This document shows positions 8,229 to 16,941 of a stretch of 50,277 bases of DNA, in pieces (position 1 is the stretch's first letter; every line of letters starts with the position of its first letter). The translations under genes were made by a program, and so were the position numbers. A model generated the notes under the pieces. That model was not told the DNA's origin and made no database searches. It saw nothing but the letters and a program-made list of their open reading frames with translations. The DNA comes from Brevundimonas sp. Root608 (GTDB lineage: Bacteria > Pseudomonadota > Alphaproteobacteria > Caulobacterales > Caulobacteraceae), in NCBI RefSeq assembly GCF_001427825.1, contig NZ_LMGT01000002.1:1-50277 (forward strand), in the 5' to 3' direction.

Positions 8229-9221
8229 ATGACCGACGCCACCCCCGCCCTGCCCGCCGAGCCCGCCGCCATCACCGCCCGGGCGCGCGACGTGATCCGG
8301 CTCAACATCGCCGCCCTTCAGGCGTTGGAAACCGGGCTCGACGACAGCATCGCCCGCGCCTGCGAGATCATCCTGTCCCGCCCCGGCTATGTCGTGGTCA
8401 CCGGCATGGGCAAGTCGGGCCATATTGGCGGCAAGATCGCCGCCACCCTCGCCTCCACCGGAACCAACGCCTTCTTCGTCCACCCGGCCGAGATGAGCCA
8501 TGGCGACCTGGGCATGCTCCGCAAGGACGTCACCCTGCTGGCCATCTCCAACTCGGGCGAGAGCCGGGAGCTGCGCGATCCCCTGATCTACTGCCAGCGC
8601 GAGGGCATTCCCGTCATCGGCCTGACCCAGCGCCCCAACAGCTTCCTCGGCCGCTCCTCCGCCGTCTGCCTGACCATGCCGCAGGTGGCCGAAGCCTGCC
8701 CGAACGGCCTTGCCCCCACGACCTCGACCCTGATGACCCTGGCCCTGGGCGACGCCCTGGCCATGGTGCTGATGGACCGGCGCGGTTTCACCGCCGAGGC
8801 CTTCGGTCTGCACCACCCCGGCGGCAAGCTGGGCATGAGCCTGCAGAGCGTGCGCGACTGGATGGGCGATCGCCCGCCGGCGCCGGCGACGGTCCCGCTC
8901 ACGGCCACCTTCGCCGAAGTGGTCTCCGCCATCACCGAGGGCCGCAAGGGCGCGGCGGCGGTGCTGGCCGGGGACGGGACACTGGCCGGGATCGTCACCG
9001 ACGGCGACATCCGCCGGGCCTTCTCGCGCGACCTCAACGGCCTGACCGCCGCCGACGTCATGAGCCCGCGACCCAAGGTCATCGGCCCCGACGCCCGTAT
9101 GAGCGATGCGGTCGACCTGATGACGCAAAACAGGATCGCCACCCTGCTGGTGGTCGAGGCCGACCGACCCGTCGCCATCGTCCACATCGCCGAACTGATG
9201 CAGGCCGGCTACGTCGGCTAG
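8229..9221 (+). CDS. kdsD: Arabinose-5-phosphate isomerase, KpsF/GutQ family
   Basis: Protein of 330 residues, family length. An N-terminal SIS domain (about 35-175) contains GMGKSGHIGGKIAATLAST and the SNSGES sugar-phosphate loop. Two CBS domains follow (about 205-260 and 275-330), ending in DGDIRRAF and the second-repeat MTQNRIATLLVVE. It interconverts ribulose-5-phosphate and arabinose-5-phosphate, the first step of Kdo synthesis for lipopolysaccharide. kdsB of the same pathway lies at 25828. The start at 8229 was chosen because the family begins shortly before the SIS domain; sequence upstream in frame is intergenic. The ribosome-binding site is weak. Confidence 0.93.
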   Translation: MTDATPALPAEPAAITARARDVIRLNIAALQALETGLDDSIARACEIILSRPGYVVVTGMGKSGHIGGKIAATLASTGTNAFFVHPAEMSHGDLGMLRKDVTLLAISNSGESRELRDPLIYCQREGIPVIGLTQRPNSFLGRSSAVCLTMPQVAEACPNGLAPTTSTLMTLALGDALAMVLMDRRGFTAEAFGLHHPGGKLGMSLQSVRDWMGDRPPAPATVPLTATFAEVVSAITEGRKGAAAVLAGDGTLAGIVTDGDIRRAFSRDLNGLTAADVMSPRPKVIGPDARMSDAVDLMTQNRIATLLVVEADRPVAIVHIAELMQAGYVG

Positions 9222-9271
9222 ATTCCGGGTTCGCTTTCCCCGGCGCAGCCGGGCTTGAGAGCGGCGGGTTG

Positions 9272-9349
9272 ATCACGAAGAGCACGAAGGAAGTCACGAA
9301 GGACACAAAGGCATCGGCGCCAGGCGCAAACCCCTTCGTGTCCTTTGCG
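9272..9349. repeat. CACGAAG-rich repeat with imperfect hairpin downstream of kdsD
   Basis: Three CACGAAG heptamers (from 9273) are followed by a 17-nt arm at 9295-9311 and an opposing arm at 9332-9349. The arms match at 14 of 17 positions and mismatches mostly allow G-U pairing. It lies between the converging kdsD and CAP-protein genes and may end transcription. Sequences of this CACGAAGGACAC type are dispersed in many alphaproteobacterial genomes, to my knowledge. Confidence 0.5.
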
Positions 9350-9391
9350 ACGAAACTCCCAATGCTCCCGCTTCGCGGAAAGCAGAGGGCT

Positions 9392-9991
9392 TCAATATGC
9401 CCGGCCGCCATCGACATTTCCGGGCGGCGCATAGCGGCAGGCCAGAACCGAGCGATCAGCTCGCGAGGCGATGGCGCAGCCGACATGGGTCGTGCCGCTC
9501 CAGACCAGCTGGGTGTAGTGGCCCACGTCGACCCAGTTCCCCGTGCGGCTGACGTTCGGGAACACCCCCGCCCGGTATCGCGCCTTCTCGGCGATCCATT
9601 CGCCGACCATGTCCTCGGGCGTGAAGGCGCGGCCGCCCCAGCCGCTCCACAGGTTCTCGCCATGGCCGTGCATGGAGGGGTCGTGGGCGAAACGGCCGGT
9701 GGAGATCAGCGCCTCGGCCCAGCGCCCGGCTTCGGCTTCCAGTTCGTCGCTCCAGACCAGCGGCGGTGAGCCGACCCGGGCCCGTTCGCCGTTGTGCGCC
9801 GCCAGCAGCCGCGTCTCGATCTGGTCGGACGGTCGCGAGCTGCGGGGCGGGGCGATGGGTACGACCTCGCGTGCAGACCGGGACGCCGGCTCGATCAGCG
9901 GCGCCCGCGCAGCCTGCGGCGCATAGCTGTCGGCGCAGGCGGAGGCGGCCGGCAGGAGGATGGCCAGAATCAGAAGGACGGAACGGCGCAT
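9392..9991 (-). CDS. Secreted CAP-domain (SCP/PR-1-like) protein
   Basis: Protein of 199 residues with an N-terminal signal peptide (MRRSVLLILAILLPAASACA). The Cys near residue 19 could be a lipobox-type Cys, but SACAD is a poor lipobox. A Pro/Arg/Ser-rich linker reaches to about residue 55. The CAP domain holds LLAAHNGERARVGSPPL, GHGENLWSG, GHYTQLVWSGTTHVGCA and ACRYAPPGN; the two His and two Glu of the CAP cavity are present. Such bacterial proteins are exported and of unknown molecular role. It converges on kdsD and is followed upstream by the hemerythrin gene, also on the minus strand. Confidence 0.88.
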   Translation of the reverse strand: MRRSVLLILAILLPAASACADSYAPQAARAPLIEPASRSAREVVPIAPPRSSRPSDQIETRLLAAHNGERARVGSPPLVWSDELEAEAGRWAEALISTGRFAHDPSMHGHGENLWSGWGGRAFTPEDMVGEWIAEKARYRAGVFPNVSRTGNWVDVGHYTQLVWSGTTHVGCAIASRADRSVLACRYAPPGNVDGGRAY

Positions 9992-10058
9992 GGGGCTTCC
10001 TCGGTCAGGTGCGGGGACATAGCGTCCCGGCCCCCGCGCCGTTCCGTGTCTCCGTTAT

Positions 10059-10610
10059 TCAGCGTGCGGCGCCGCCCATCGGCGTGTCCATCAGCGCCTT
10101 TTCGGTGTCGTCGCCTTCCAGCGTCAGCGTCACCGCGGGCTTGCCTGCCTGGAACTCCTCCATCGCGGTCGCCTTGCGGGCGCGCATGGCGTCGGCCAGG
10201 GCGTCCATGTCGAGGCCGGCGGCGCGCGCCTGGGCGAACATGCCCTCGGAACGCATCTCTTCTTCCTCGACGTGGTGCTCGATCATTTCCGACAACACCT
10301 TGACCTTGGCGTCGTAGAAATCCTCTTCCGGTCCGCCGGCCTCGATGTCGTTGATCAGCAGCTTGGCGCCGTCATGCTCGACATAGGCCTCGTTCAGCAG
10401 GTCCTCGTCGATCTTGCCGCGGCAGGCCGGATAGAAGACCTCCTCCTCGATCGCGGTGTGGACCTTGAGCTCGAGACAGGCCTGTTCGGCCAGCGCCTGC
10501 TTCCTCGATTTCGAGGTCGCCTTTTCGAACGCCGCGAAGATCTCCTCCACCTTGCGGTGGTCGGCCTTCAGCATCGCGATCGCGTCCATCTCTTCATAGG
10601 TCTGCGCCAT
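10059..10610 (-). CDS. Hemerythrin HHE-domain protein
   Basis: Protein of 183 residues. The di-iron ligands of an HHE four-helix bundle are visible as DHRKVEEIF (about residue 17), KVHTAIEEEVFYP (about 49-61), EHDGAK (about 78) and EHHVEEEE (about 110). The C-terminal 50 residues are charged and outside the usual domain. Members bind O2 or NO or sense redox state. AGGAGACGAG lies upstream of the ATG at 10610. The gene is separated from the thiolase operon by a 416-bp divergent intergenic region carrying a dispersed repeat element. Confidence 0.9.
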   Translation of the reverse strand: MAQTYEEMDAIAMLKADHRKVEEIFAAFEKATSKSRKQALAEQACLELKVHTAIEEEVFYPACRGKIDEDLLNEAYVEHDGAKLLINDIEAGGPEEDFYDAKVKVLSEMIEHHVEEEEMRSEGMFAQARAAGLDMDALADAMRARKATAMEEFQAGKPAVTLTLEGDDTEKALMDTPMGGAAR

Positions 10611-10780
10611 GGTCTCGTCTCCTGTCAGCGGGGGGGTCTGGCGGCTTAAGACCCTGAGACGGCGACCGTTCCCGTACCCACGTCAGCTGAGAGTCGTTCT
10701 CGTGAATTCGCCCCCGGGGGCGCCCGGCAGCGGACACAACAGGGTGATTTCGGCCCGAGTCCGGACCGCGTCCTCGTCCG

Positions 10781-10872
10781 CTACGACCGCTTTTGACGCA
10801 GGCGTCTGCCATGATCCCCGCTGGCCCGGTCAGTGGGCAGACGACCTGGACGACCTGGACGGTGTTTTTTCC
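10781..10872 (+). repeat. Dispersed non-coding element, copy A
   Basis: It begins with CTACGACCGCTTTTGACGCA, then a 4-bp stem GCAG/CTGC (10798-10801 and 10806-10809, loop 4 nt). A second hairpin CTGGC-CCG-GTCAG follows, then two 9-mers of TGGACG type and a run of six T (10863-10872 region). The same architecture occurs at 14926-15044 and, reversed, at 20055-20188. I do not recognise it as any named RNA or MITE. This copy has the shortest loop and fewest 9-mers. Confidence 0.65.
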
Positions 10873-10909
10873 GAAACCGCCCACTGGAGCCGACACGAGG
10901 GCAAATTAC

Positions 10910-10925
10910 TTGACGTTGACGTAAA
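10910..10925. promoter_or_regulatory. Imperfect palindrome, possible LiuR-type (MerR family) operator
   Basis: TTGACGTTGACGTAAA pairs at 6 of 8 dyad positions (ACGT half-sites). It lies about 100 bp upstream of the thiolase start, in front of a beta-oxidation operon. Comparative-genomic work on proteobacterial fatty-acid and branched-chain catabolism describes ACGT-type palindromes for LiuR. The match here is by eye. Confidence 0.35.
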
Positions 10926-10970
10926 CGTAGGGTTTGTGGCGAGCGAGTTTCCAATCCGCACCCTCGCCCT

Positions 10971-11004
10971 CAAGCAGCGAGCCACCGCGTGGCGAGCGTC
11001 AGGG
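10971..11004 (+). promoter_or_regulatory. Thiolase leader block 2, with hairpin
   Basis: This is the partner of 1301-1334. The stem is GCCAC-CGC-GTGGC (10981-10993) and ends 33 nt before the ATG at 11027. The middle pair is C-G here and G-C in the other copy, a compensating change. Confidence 0.6.
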
Positions 11005-11026
11005 CGCTCAAATGTGAGACGCACCC

Positions 11027-12232
11027 ATGGCCGAGGCCTATATCTACGACGCGGTCCGCACGCCCCGCGGCAAGGGCAAGAAGGACGGGTCCCTGCACGA
11101 GATCACCGGCCTCAGCCTGGCCACCCAGGTGCTGGAAGCGCTGCGCGACCGCAACGATCTGGACACCTCCAGGATCGACGACGTCATCCTCGGCTGCGTC
11201 ACCCCCGTGGGCGAGCTCGGCGCCGACATCGCCCGCACCGCCGTCCTCTCCGCCGGCTGGGCCCAGACCGTCGCCGGGGTCCAGGTCAACCGCTTCTGCG
11301 CCTCGGGCCTGGAAGCCGTGAACATGGCCACCGCCAAGGTGAAGTCCGGCGAGGCTGAATTCGCCGTCGGCGGCGGCGTCGAGGCGATGAGCCGCGTCCC
11401 CATGGGCAGCGATGGCGGCGCCTGGCCCGTGGACCCCTCCTCGGCCTTCCCGACCTATTTCGTGCCCCAGGGCGTCTCCGCCGACATGATCGCCTCGAAA
11501 TACGGCTTCAGCCGCGACGACGTCGACGCCTATTCGATGGAAAGCCACAAGCGCGCCGCCGCCGCCTGGGCCGACGGCCGATTCTCGAAATCGGTGGTGC
11601 CGGTCAAGGACCAGCTGGGCCTGACCATCCTCGACCGCGACGAGACCATCCGCCCCAACACCGACATGCAGACCCTGGGCGCCCTGAACCCGTCCTTCGC
11701 CATGATGGGCGAGATGGCTTTCGACGCCGTGATCGGCCAGCGCTACCCCGAGGTCGAACGCATCACCCACGTCCACACGCCCGGCAATTCGTCGGGCATC
11801 GTCGATGGTTCGGCCGGGGTGCTGATCGGCTCGCTGGAAGCCGGCAAGGCCCTGGGCCTCAAGCCGCGGGCCAAAATCCTCGGCGGCGCCTCGATCGGCT
11901 CCGAGCCCTCGATCATGCTGACCGGCCCCGAGCTCGTGACCCGCAAACTGCTGGGCAAGCTTGGCATGACCACCGCTGACATCGACCTGTGGGAGCTGAA
12001 CGAGGCCTTCGCCGCCGTGGTGCTGCGCTACATGCAGGCGCTCGACATCGACCATGCGAAGATGAACGTGAACGGCGGCGGCATCTCCATGGGCCATCCG
12101 CTGGGCGCCACGGGCGCCATGATCACCGGCATCGCCCTGGACGAGCTGGAGCGGTCCAACCGCTCGACCGCCCTGATCACCCTGTGCATCGGCGGCGGCA
12201 TGGGCACCGCCACCGTTATCGAACGCGTCTGA
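11027..12232 (+). CDS. Acetyl-CoA C-acyltransferase (beta-oxidation thiolase)
   Basis: Thiolase of 401 residues with Cys91 in [10 protein letters not shown], the NEAFAAV motif, [11 protein letters not shown] carrying the catalytic His, and [10 protein letters not shown] with the second catalytic Cys. It releases acetyl-CoA from 3-ketoacyl-CoA. The next gene, 11 bp downstream, encodes the hydratase/dehydrogenase that makes its substrate, so the pair forms a FadAB-type operon. Its leader shares a structured block with the thiolase at 1358. The two thiolases differ in sequence and are not a recent duplication. Confidence 0.94.
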   Translation: MAEAYIYDAVRTPRGKGKKDGSLHEITGLSLATQVLEALRDRNDLDTSRIDDVILGCVTPVGELGADIARTAVLSAGWAQTVAGVQVNRFCASGLEAVNMATAKVKSGEAEFAVGGGVEAMSRVPMGSDGGAWPVDPSSAFPTYFVPQGVSADMIASKYGFSRDDVDAYSMESHKRAAAAWADGRFSKSVVPVKDQLGLTILDRDETIRPNTDMQTLGALNPSFAMMGEMAFDAVIGQRYPEVERITHVHTPGNSSGIVDGSAGVLIGSLEAGKALGLKPRAKILGGASIGSEPSIMLTGPELVTRKLLGKLGMTTADIDLWELNEAFAAVVLRYMQALDIDHAKMNVNGGGISMGHPLGATGAMITGIALDELERSNRSTALITLCIGGGMGTATVIERV

Positions 12233-12243
12233 GGATCACGAGC

Positions 12244-14442
12244 ATGGAAAACTTCAAGATCGACGTCGACGCCGACGGCATTGCCCTGATCACCTTCGAC
12301 GTCCCCGGGCGGTCGATGAACACCCTGACCTCGGGCGTGATGAAGGAAATCCCCGAATGGGTCGAACGGGTGAAGACCGACGACGCCATCAAGGGCGCGG
12401 TCCTGACCTCGGGCAAGGCGAGCGGCTTCTGCGCCGGCGCCGACCTCGGCGACATGGCCGGCGGCATGCTGGCGGGCGGTTCGCTGCAGGAGGCCTATGA
12501 CGCCGGCTGGAAGCTGAACGGCGCCCTGCGCGCGCTCGAGACCTGCGGCAAGCCGGTCGCCGCGGCGATCAACGGCCTGGCCCTCGGCGGCGGTCTCGAA
12601 CTGACGCTGGCCTGCCACTATCGGGTCGTCGGCGACGACAACAGGATCCAGCTGGGCCTGCCCGAGATCAAGGTCGGCCTCTTCCCCGGAGGCGGCGGCA
12701 CCCAGCGGCTGACGCGACTGATCGGCGTGCAAGCGGCGATGATGGCCATGACCGAGGGCAAGTCCTTCCGTCCCAACGACGCCAAGGGCGCCGGCTTCGT
12801 CCACGAGGTCGTGGCCAAGGGCAGCGAAGTGGAAGCCGCCAAGGCTTGGATCAAGGGCGGCGGCAAGGCCGTCCAGCCGTGGGACGACAAGTCCTTCAAA
12901 CTGCCCGGCGGCGGCCCCTACCACCCGGCCGGCATCCAGAATTTCCTCGTCGGCAATGCGATGATCCGCAAGCAGACATACGGCAACTATCCGGCCGCCA
13001 CGAACCTGATGAAGGCCGTCTATGAAGGGACGCAGGTCCCCATGGACGCCGCCCTGCGCATCGAGACCCGCTACTTCATCAAGACCCTGATGACGCCGCA
13101 GGCCCAGGCCATGATCCGCAGCCTGTTCCTGTCCAAGCAGGAGCTCGACAAGGGCGCCGTCCGCCCCGCGGGCGTGCCGAAGTCCGACCCGAAGAAGGTG
13201 ACCGTCCTCGGCGCCGGTATGATGGGCGCCGGCATTGCCTATGTGCAGGTCATGGCCGGCATCGAGACCGTGCTGATCGACCAGACCCAGGAAGCCGCCG
13301 ACAAGGGCAAGGCCCATGTCGCCGACCTGCTGAAGAAGCGTCTGTCGCGCGGTCAGATGACCCAGGAGAAGTTCGACGCCACCCTGGCCATGGTCACCGC
13401 CACGACCGACTATGCTCATGTGAAAGGCAGCGATCTGGTGGTCGAGGCCGTGTTCGAAAGCCGCGAGATCAAGGCCGACGTCACCAGGCGGGCCGAGGCC
13501 CAGCTGGCGCCCGGCGCCATCTTCGGCTCCAACACCTCGACCCTGCCGATCACCGGGCTCGCTGAAGCCAGCGAGCGGCCCGAGGACTTCATCGGCATCC
13601 ACTTCTTCTCGCCCGTCGACAAGATGATGCTGGTCGAGATCATCATGGGCGAGAAGACCTCGCAGGAGGCCTTGGCGAAGTCGCTCGACTACGTCCTGAA
13701 GATCAAAAAGACCCCGATCGTCGTCAACGACAGCCGCGGCTTCTACACCAGCCGCTGCTTCTCCACCTTCCTGACCGAAGGCATGGCGATGCTGAAGGAG
13801 GGCTATGCCCCGGCCCTGATCGACAACGTCGGCCGCATGACCGGCATGCCGCGCGGCCCGCTGGAAATGCACGACGACGTCGCGCTCGACCTCTCCTACA
13901 AGATCGGCAAACAGACGCGCGCCGACCTGGGCGACAAATACGTGCCCAACCCCGGCGAAGACATCGTCGCGACCATGGTCGAGAGTGGCCGCTTCGGCCG
14001 CAAGAACGGCATGGGCTTCTATGACTACCCGGCCGAAAAGGGTTCGCCCAAGACGCTGTGGAAGGGCCTCGCCGAACTGGCTCCGACGACGAAGACCGAG
14101 GGCTTCGACGAGTCGCCCGAGGCGCTCGGCCGCGTCGCCGAGCTGAAGACACGCCTGCTGTACCGTCAAGCCGTCGAGGTCGCACGCTGCTGGGAAGAGG
14201 GCGTCATCGACGACCCGCGCGAGGCCGATCTCGGCGCCATCCTCGGCTGGGGCTTCGCGCCCTGGACCGGCGGGCCAATCACCCTGATCGACCAGACCGG
14301 GCTGAAGGCCTTCGTCGCCAAGGCCGACGAACTGGCCGCCGAGCACGGCGACCGCTTCAAGGTCCCGCAGCTGCTCCGCGACATGGCCGCGAAGGGCGAG
14401 ACCTTCTACGGAAACTTCGAGGGCCGGCAGAAGGCCGCCTAG
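12244..14442 (+). CDS. Multifunctional enoyl-CoA hydratase / 3-hydroxyacyl-CoA dehydrogenase (FadB/FadJ type)
   Basis: Protein of 732 residues, family length. Residues 1-200 form a crotonase domain with [10 protein letters not shown] and [16 protein letters not shown] (oxyanion-hole glycines) and [19 protein letters not shown] (catalytic Glu). A linker leads to the NAD-binding domain at about 320 ([15 protein letters not shown]). [16 protein letters not shown] holds the His of the dehydrogenase, and two C-terminal 3HCDH domains follow. It converts trans-2-enoyl-CoA to 3-ketoacyl-CoA. It is co-transcribed with the thiolase upstream (11-bp gap). I cannot distinguish aerobic FadB-like from FadJ-like function by sequence alone. 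Confidence 0.95.
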   Translation: MENFKIDVDADGIALITFDVPGRSMNTLTSGVMKEIPEWVERVKTDDAIKGAVLTSGKASGFCAGADLGDMAGGMLAGGSLQEAYDAGWKLNGALRALETCGKPVAAAINGLALGGGLELTLACHYRVVGDDNRIQLGLPEIKVGLFPGGGGTQRLTRLIGVQAAMMAMTEGKSFRPNDAKGAGFVHEVVAKGSEVEAAKAWIKGGGKAVQPWDDKSFKLPGGGPYHPAGIQNFLVGNAMIRKQTYGNYPAATNLMKAVYEGTQVPMDAALRIETRYFIKTLMTPQAQAMIRSLFLSKQELDKGAVRPAGVPKSDPKKVTVLGAGMMGAGIAYVQVMAGIETVLIDQTQEAADKGKAHVADLLKKRLSRGQMTQEKFDATLAMVTATTDYAHVKGSDLVVEAVFESREIKADVTRRAEAQLAPGAIFGSNTSTLPITGLAEASERPEDFIGIHFFSPVDKMMLVEIIMGEKTSQEALAKSLDYVLKIKKTPIVVNDSRGFYTSRCFSTFLTEGMAMLKEGYAPALIDNVGRMTGMPRGPLEMHDDVALDLSYKIGKQTRADLGDKYVPNPGEDIVATMVESGRFGRKNGMGFYDYPAEKGSPKTLWKGLAELAPTTKTEGFDESPEALGRVAELKTRLLYRQAVEVARCWEEGVIDDPREADLGAILGWGFAPWTGGPITLIDQTGLKAFVAKADELAAEHGDRFKVPQLLRDMAAKGETFYGNFEGRQKAA

Positions 14443-14459
14443 GCCCTGACGGTGCGGGT

Positions 14460-14891
14460 CTAGAGGTTCACCACCTCGAACCCGTCCTCGCTCGCCAGCC
14501 GTTCGGCCAGCACCGCGCGGTGACAGCCCGCATGGTCGGCCTCGAAGCATAGCAGGGCGGTGGGCCGGTCCCTGGCGATCTCGCGCAGCCGCTCGAAGGC
14601 CAGCTGCGACGGCGGCTCTTCCATGTGACGGGCGAAGATGTCGCGCATCTCGCCGATCCGGCCCTTGCGCGCCGCGTCCCGCCCGGCCTTGGGGGTGCCG
14701 AGATCGCGCAGGTGGACGTATTCGATCCCCGCCTCGGCCAGGCTGGAGCCCAGCACGGTCTTGGAAAAGCCCGCCCGCCGCGACGCCGCCACCGCCCGCA
14801 CATCGGCCAGAACGGTCACGCCCGCGGCCTTGAGCCGGTCGATTACGGCGGCCTGCGGCTCGCCTTCGTATCCGATAGTGTAGAGTTTCAT
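14460..14891 (-). CDS. DUF488 domain protein
   Basis: Protein of 143 residues starting [10 protein letters not shown], the DUF488 signature. It keeps [27 protein letters not shown] and the C-terminal [20 protein letters not shown] with paired Cys. No biochemical function is established for the family to my knowledge. It converges with the multifunctional beta-oxidation gene (17-bp gap) and is divergent from the amidohydrolase, with a dispersed repeat element between them. Confidence 0.85.
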   Translation of the reverse strand: MKLYTIGYEGEPQAAVIDRLKAAGVTVLADVRAVAASRRAGFSKTVLGSSLAEAGIEYVHLRDLGTPKAGRDAARKGRIGEMRDIFARHMEEPPSQLAFERLREIARDRPTALLCFEADHAGCHRAVLAERLASEDGFEVVNL

Positions 14892-14925
14892 ACCTTCCAG
14901 ATGGGGAAGGCGCGCCCGCTCGCCA

Positions 14926-15044
14926 CTACGACCGGTTTTGACGCATGCTCCCTGTAGGATGCTTTCCTGGCCGATGCGGCCAGGACGAAGGGATGGACGG
15001 AATGGACGCTATGGACGCTATGGACGCTTTGGACTGTATTTTTC
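14926..15044 (+). repeat. Dispersed non-coding element, copy B
   Basis: It begins with CTACGACCGGTTTTGACGCA. The short stem is GCAT/ATGC (14943-14946 and 14959-14962, loop 12 nt), the covarying version of GCAG/CTGC in copies A and C. A perfect 8-bp hairpin TCCTGGCC-gatgc-GGCCAGGA (14965-14985) follows, then five tandem 9-mers (14994-15038, consensus TGGACGCTA) and a T5 tract. It lies between the divergent DUF488 and amidohydrolase genes. Confidence 0.7.
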
Positions 15045-15119
15045 ACCCCCGCTCCTCCCGGTCTTGACCCCCGGCCCGGCGCCCGCCACCCCTGCCATCG
15101 CCTCTTCCGGAGTTCGCTG

Positions 15120-16775
15120 ATGATCCGCACCCTCACCCTCGCCCTGCTGCTCGGTTCCGCCGCCTGGAGCGCCGAGGCGCAGGAGCTGCTGATCCGGGGC
15201 GGCACGATCTACACCGGCGTGGCCGGGCAGCCGACGGCCGAGGTGGTCCTCGTCCAGGACGGGCGGATCGCCTATGTCGGCCCCGCCTCCGGCGTTCCGG
15301 ACGTCGAATACGCCGAAACCCTCGACCTCGAGGGCGCGGTCCTGTTTCCCGGCTTCACCGACGGCCACGCCCACCTCGACGGCATCGGCTGGCGCGAGCT
15401 GACCCTGAACCTCGAAGGTTCGGCCTCCGTGGCCGACGCCATGGCCCGGCTGAGGGCGTGGGCGGCCGCCCACCCCGAGGGGCCCATTGTCGGTCGCGGC
15501 TGGATCGAGACGCGCTGGCCCGAGGCGCGCTTCCTGACCGCCGCCGATCTGGACGCCGCCGCGCCGGGCCGCGTCGTTCTGCTGGGCCGCGCCGACGGCC
15601 ACGCCGTGGTCGCCTCGACCCCGGCCCTAGCCGCCGCCGGCATCGGCGCCTCGACCGTCGCCCCGTCGGGCGGCGAAATCCTGAAAGGACCCGACGGCCA
15701 GCCGACCGGCCTGCTGGTCGACGCCGCCGAGCAGCTGGTCGCCGGCCTCCTGCCCCAGGCCAATCCCGCCGCCCTGCGCGAGGCCTATCGCGCCGGCTTC
15801 CGGGTCGAGGCCGCCTATGGCTGGACCGGCGTCCACTTCATGAGCGCACCGTGGAAGGACATCCCCCTGCTGGAGGCCATGGCCGAGGCCGGGGAGGCGC
15901 CCCTGCGCATCTACAACAGCGTCACGCCCGACGGCGCGGCCGAGCTGATCGCCGGTGGGCCGCGCAGCGTCGCCGACGGCCGGATCATCACCCGGGCGAT
16001 CAAATACTACGCCGACGGCGCCCTGGGCTCGCGCGGCGCGGCCCTGTTCGAGCCTTATGCCGACCGGCCCGACACCACCGGTCTGATGCAGATCGCGGAA
16101 CAGGAGATCGTGCCGCTGTACCAGGCGGCCCTGAGGGGCGGCATACAGATCGCGACGCACGCCATCGGCGACCGGGGCAACGCGTCGGTGGCCGAGTGGT
16201 ACCAGCAGGCGCTGGCCGGGGTGGCGCCCGCGGACCGGCCCAACGGCGCCGACGTGCGCTGGCGCATCGAACACGCCCAGATTCTGCGGCCCGCCGACTA
16301 TCACTGGTTCAGGGACCTGCCGATCATCGCCTCGATGCAGCCCAGCCACGCCATCGGCGACCTGTATTTCGCCCCCGCGCGCCTTGGCGACGCCCGTCTC
16401 GACGGCGCCTACGCCTGGCATAGCCTGGTCGATCTCGGCGTCATCGTGGTCGGGGGCTCTGACGCGCCGGTGGAGCGCGGGTCGCCGCTGATCGAATTCT
16501 ACGCCGCCGTCGCCCGCCGCGATCTGGAAGGAAACCAGGGACCCGACTGGCGCCCGAATGAGGCCGTGGACCGCGCCACGGCGTTGAAGATGTTCACCCT
16601 GTGGCCCGCCTACGCCAGCTTCCGCGAGGCCGAACTGGGCACGATCGAGGTCGGCAAGCGCGCTGACCTGACCGCCTTCGACGTCGACCTGATGACCGCT
16701 CCCGTCGCCGACATCCCCAGGGGCAAGGCTATGCTGACGGTGGTCGACGGGGTGGTCGTCTATCGCGCCGACTGA
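15120..16775 (+). CDS. Exported amidohydrolase (amidohydrolase family 3, YtcJ-like)
   Basis: Protein of 551 residues with a short signal peptide (MIRTLTLALLLGSAAWSAEAQ). The beta-sandwich LLIRGGTIYTG follows, then the metal-binding motif DGHAHLDGIGW (HxH). Later motifs are KYYADGALGSRGAALFEPY, THAIGDRGN and RIEHAQI (metal His residues), and GGSDAPVERGSPL (catalytic Asp). The C-terminal part closes the sandwich (IEVGKRADLTAFD). Members hydrolyse N-acyl or amide bonds; the substrate is unknown. The signal peptide places it in the periplasm. A 10-bp perfect hairpin 13 nt downstream of the stop may end transcription. Confidence 0.88.
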   Translation: MIRTLTLALLLGSAAWSAEAQELLIRGGTIYTGVAGQPTAEVVLVQDGRIAYVGPASGVPDVEYAETLDLEGAVLFPGFTDGHAHLDGIGWRELTLNLEGSASVADAMARLRAWAAAHPEGPIVGRGWIETRWPEARFLTAADLDAAAPGRVVLLGRADGHAVVASTPALAAAGIGASTVAPSGGEILKGPDGQPTGLLVDAAEQLVAGLLPQANPAALREAYRAGFRVEAAYGWTGVHFMSAPWKDIPLLEAMAEAGEAPLRIYNSVTPDGAAELIAGGPRSVADGRIITRAIKYYADGALGSRGAALFEPYADRPDTTGLMQIAEQEIVPLYQAALRGGIQIATHAIGDRGNASVAEWYQQALAGVAPADRPNGADVRWRIEHAQILRPADYHWFRDLPIIASMQPSHAIGDLYFAPARLGDARLDGAYAWHSLVDLGVIVVGGSDAPVERGSPLIEFYAAVARRDLEGNQGPDWRPNEAVDRATALKMFTLWPAYASFREAELGTIEVGKRADLTAFDVDLMTAPVADIPRGKAMLTVVDGVVVYRAD

Positions 16776-16788
16776 GCCTGAAAACGGA

Positions 16789-16816
16789 ACGGGACGGCCT
16801 CCCGCAGCCGTCCCGT
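16789..16816 (+). terminator. Hairpin after the amidohydrolase gene
   Basis: ACGGGACGGC (16789-16798) pairs perfectly with GCCGTCCCGT (16807-16816), loop 8 nt. No T-run follows, so it is a weak intrinsic terminator or an mRNA-end stabiliser. tRNA-Gly starts 43 nt further on. Confidence 0.45.
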
Positions 16817-16858
16817 CTGGACGCCGTCCGCCGTTGGCCCTAAGGCTGCGGCGGCTCC

Positions 16859-16932
16859 GCGGGCGTGATGTAGTGGTAGCCTGAAAGCTTCCCAAGCTTT
16901 TCGTGCGGGTTCGATTCCCGCCGCCCGCTCCA
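16859..16932 (+). tRNA. tRNA-Gly (anticodon CCC)
   Basis: The 74-nt cloverleaf has a 7-bp acceptor stem (GCGGGCG with CGCCCGC), an anticodon loop TTCCCAA giving CCC, a T-arm GCGGG-TTCGATT-CCCGC, discriminator T and an encoded CCA. It reads GGG glycine codons. Confidence 0.96.
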
Positions 16933-16941
16933 GCCGTCGCC

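Noticed and set aside
9272..9349. CRISPR-like array from the repeated CACGAAG units
   Set aside because: The units are seven bases long and unevenly spaced by 2-5 bases, with no spacers of CRISPR length and no cas genes.
14926..15044. Treating the dispersed element as a simple intrinsic terminator because of its T-tract
   Set aside because: The bases before the T-tract are 9-mers without self-complementarity, and this copy lies between divergent gene starts where no terminator is needed.
14888..15205. Reading the 14994-15038 tandem array as coding (repeated VHS or MDA tripeptides)
   Set aside because: The frames on either strand have no ribosome-binding site or similarity, and the same array occurs in two other intergenic places with different phase. 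It is better explained as a non-coding element.
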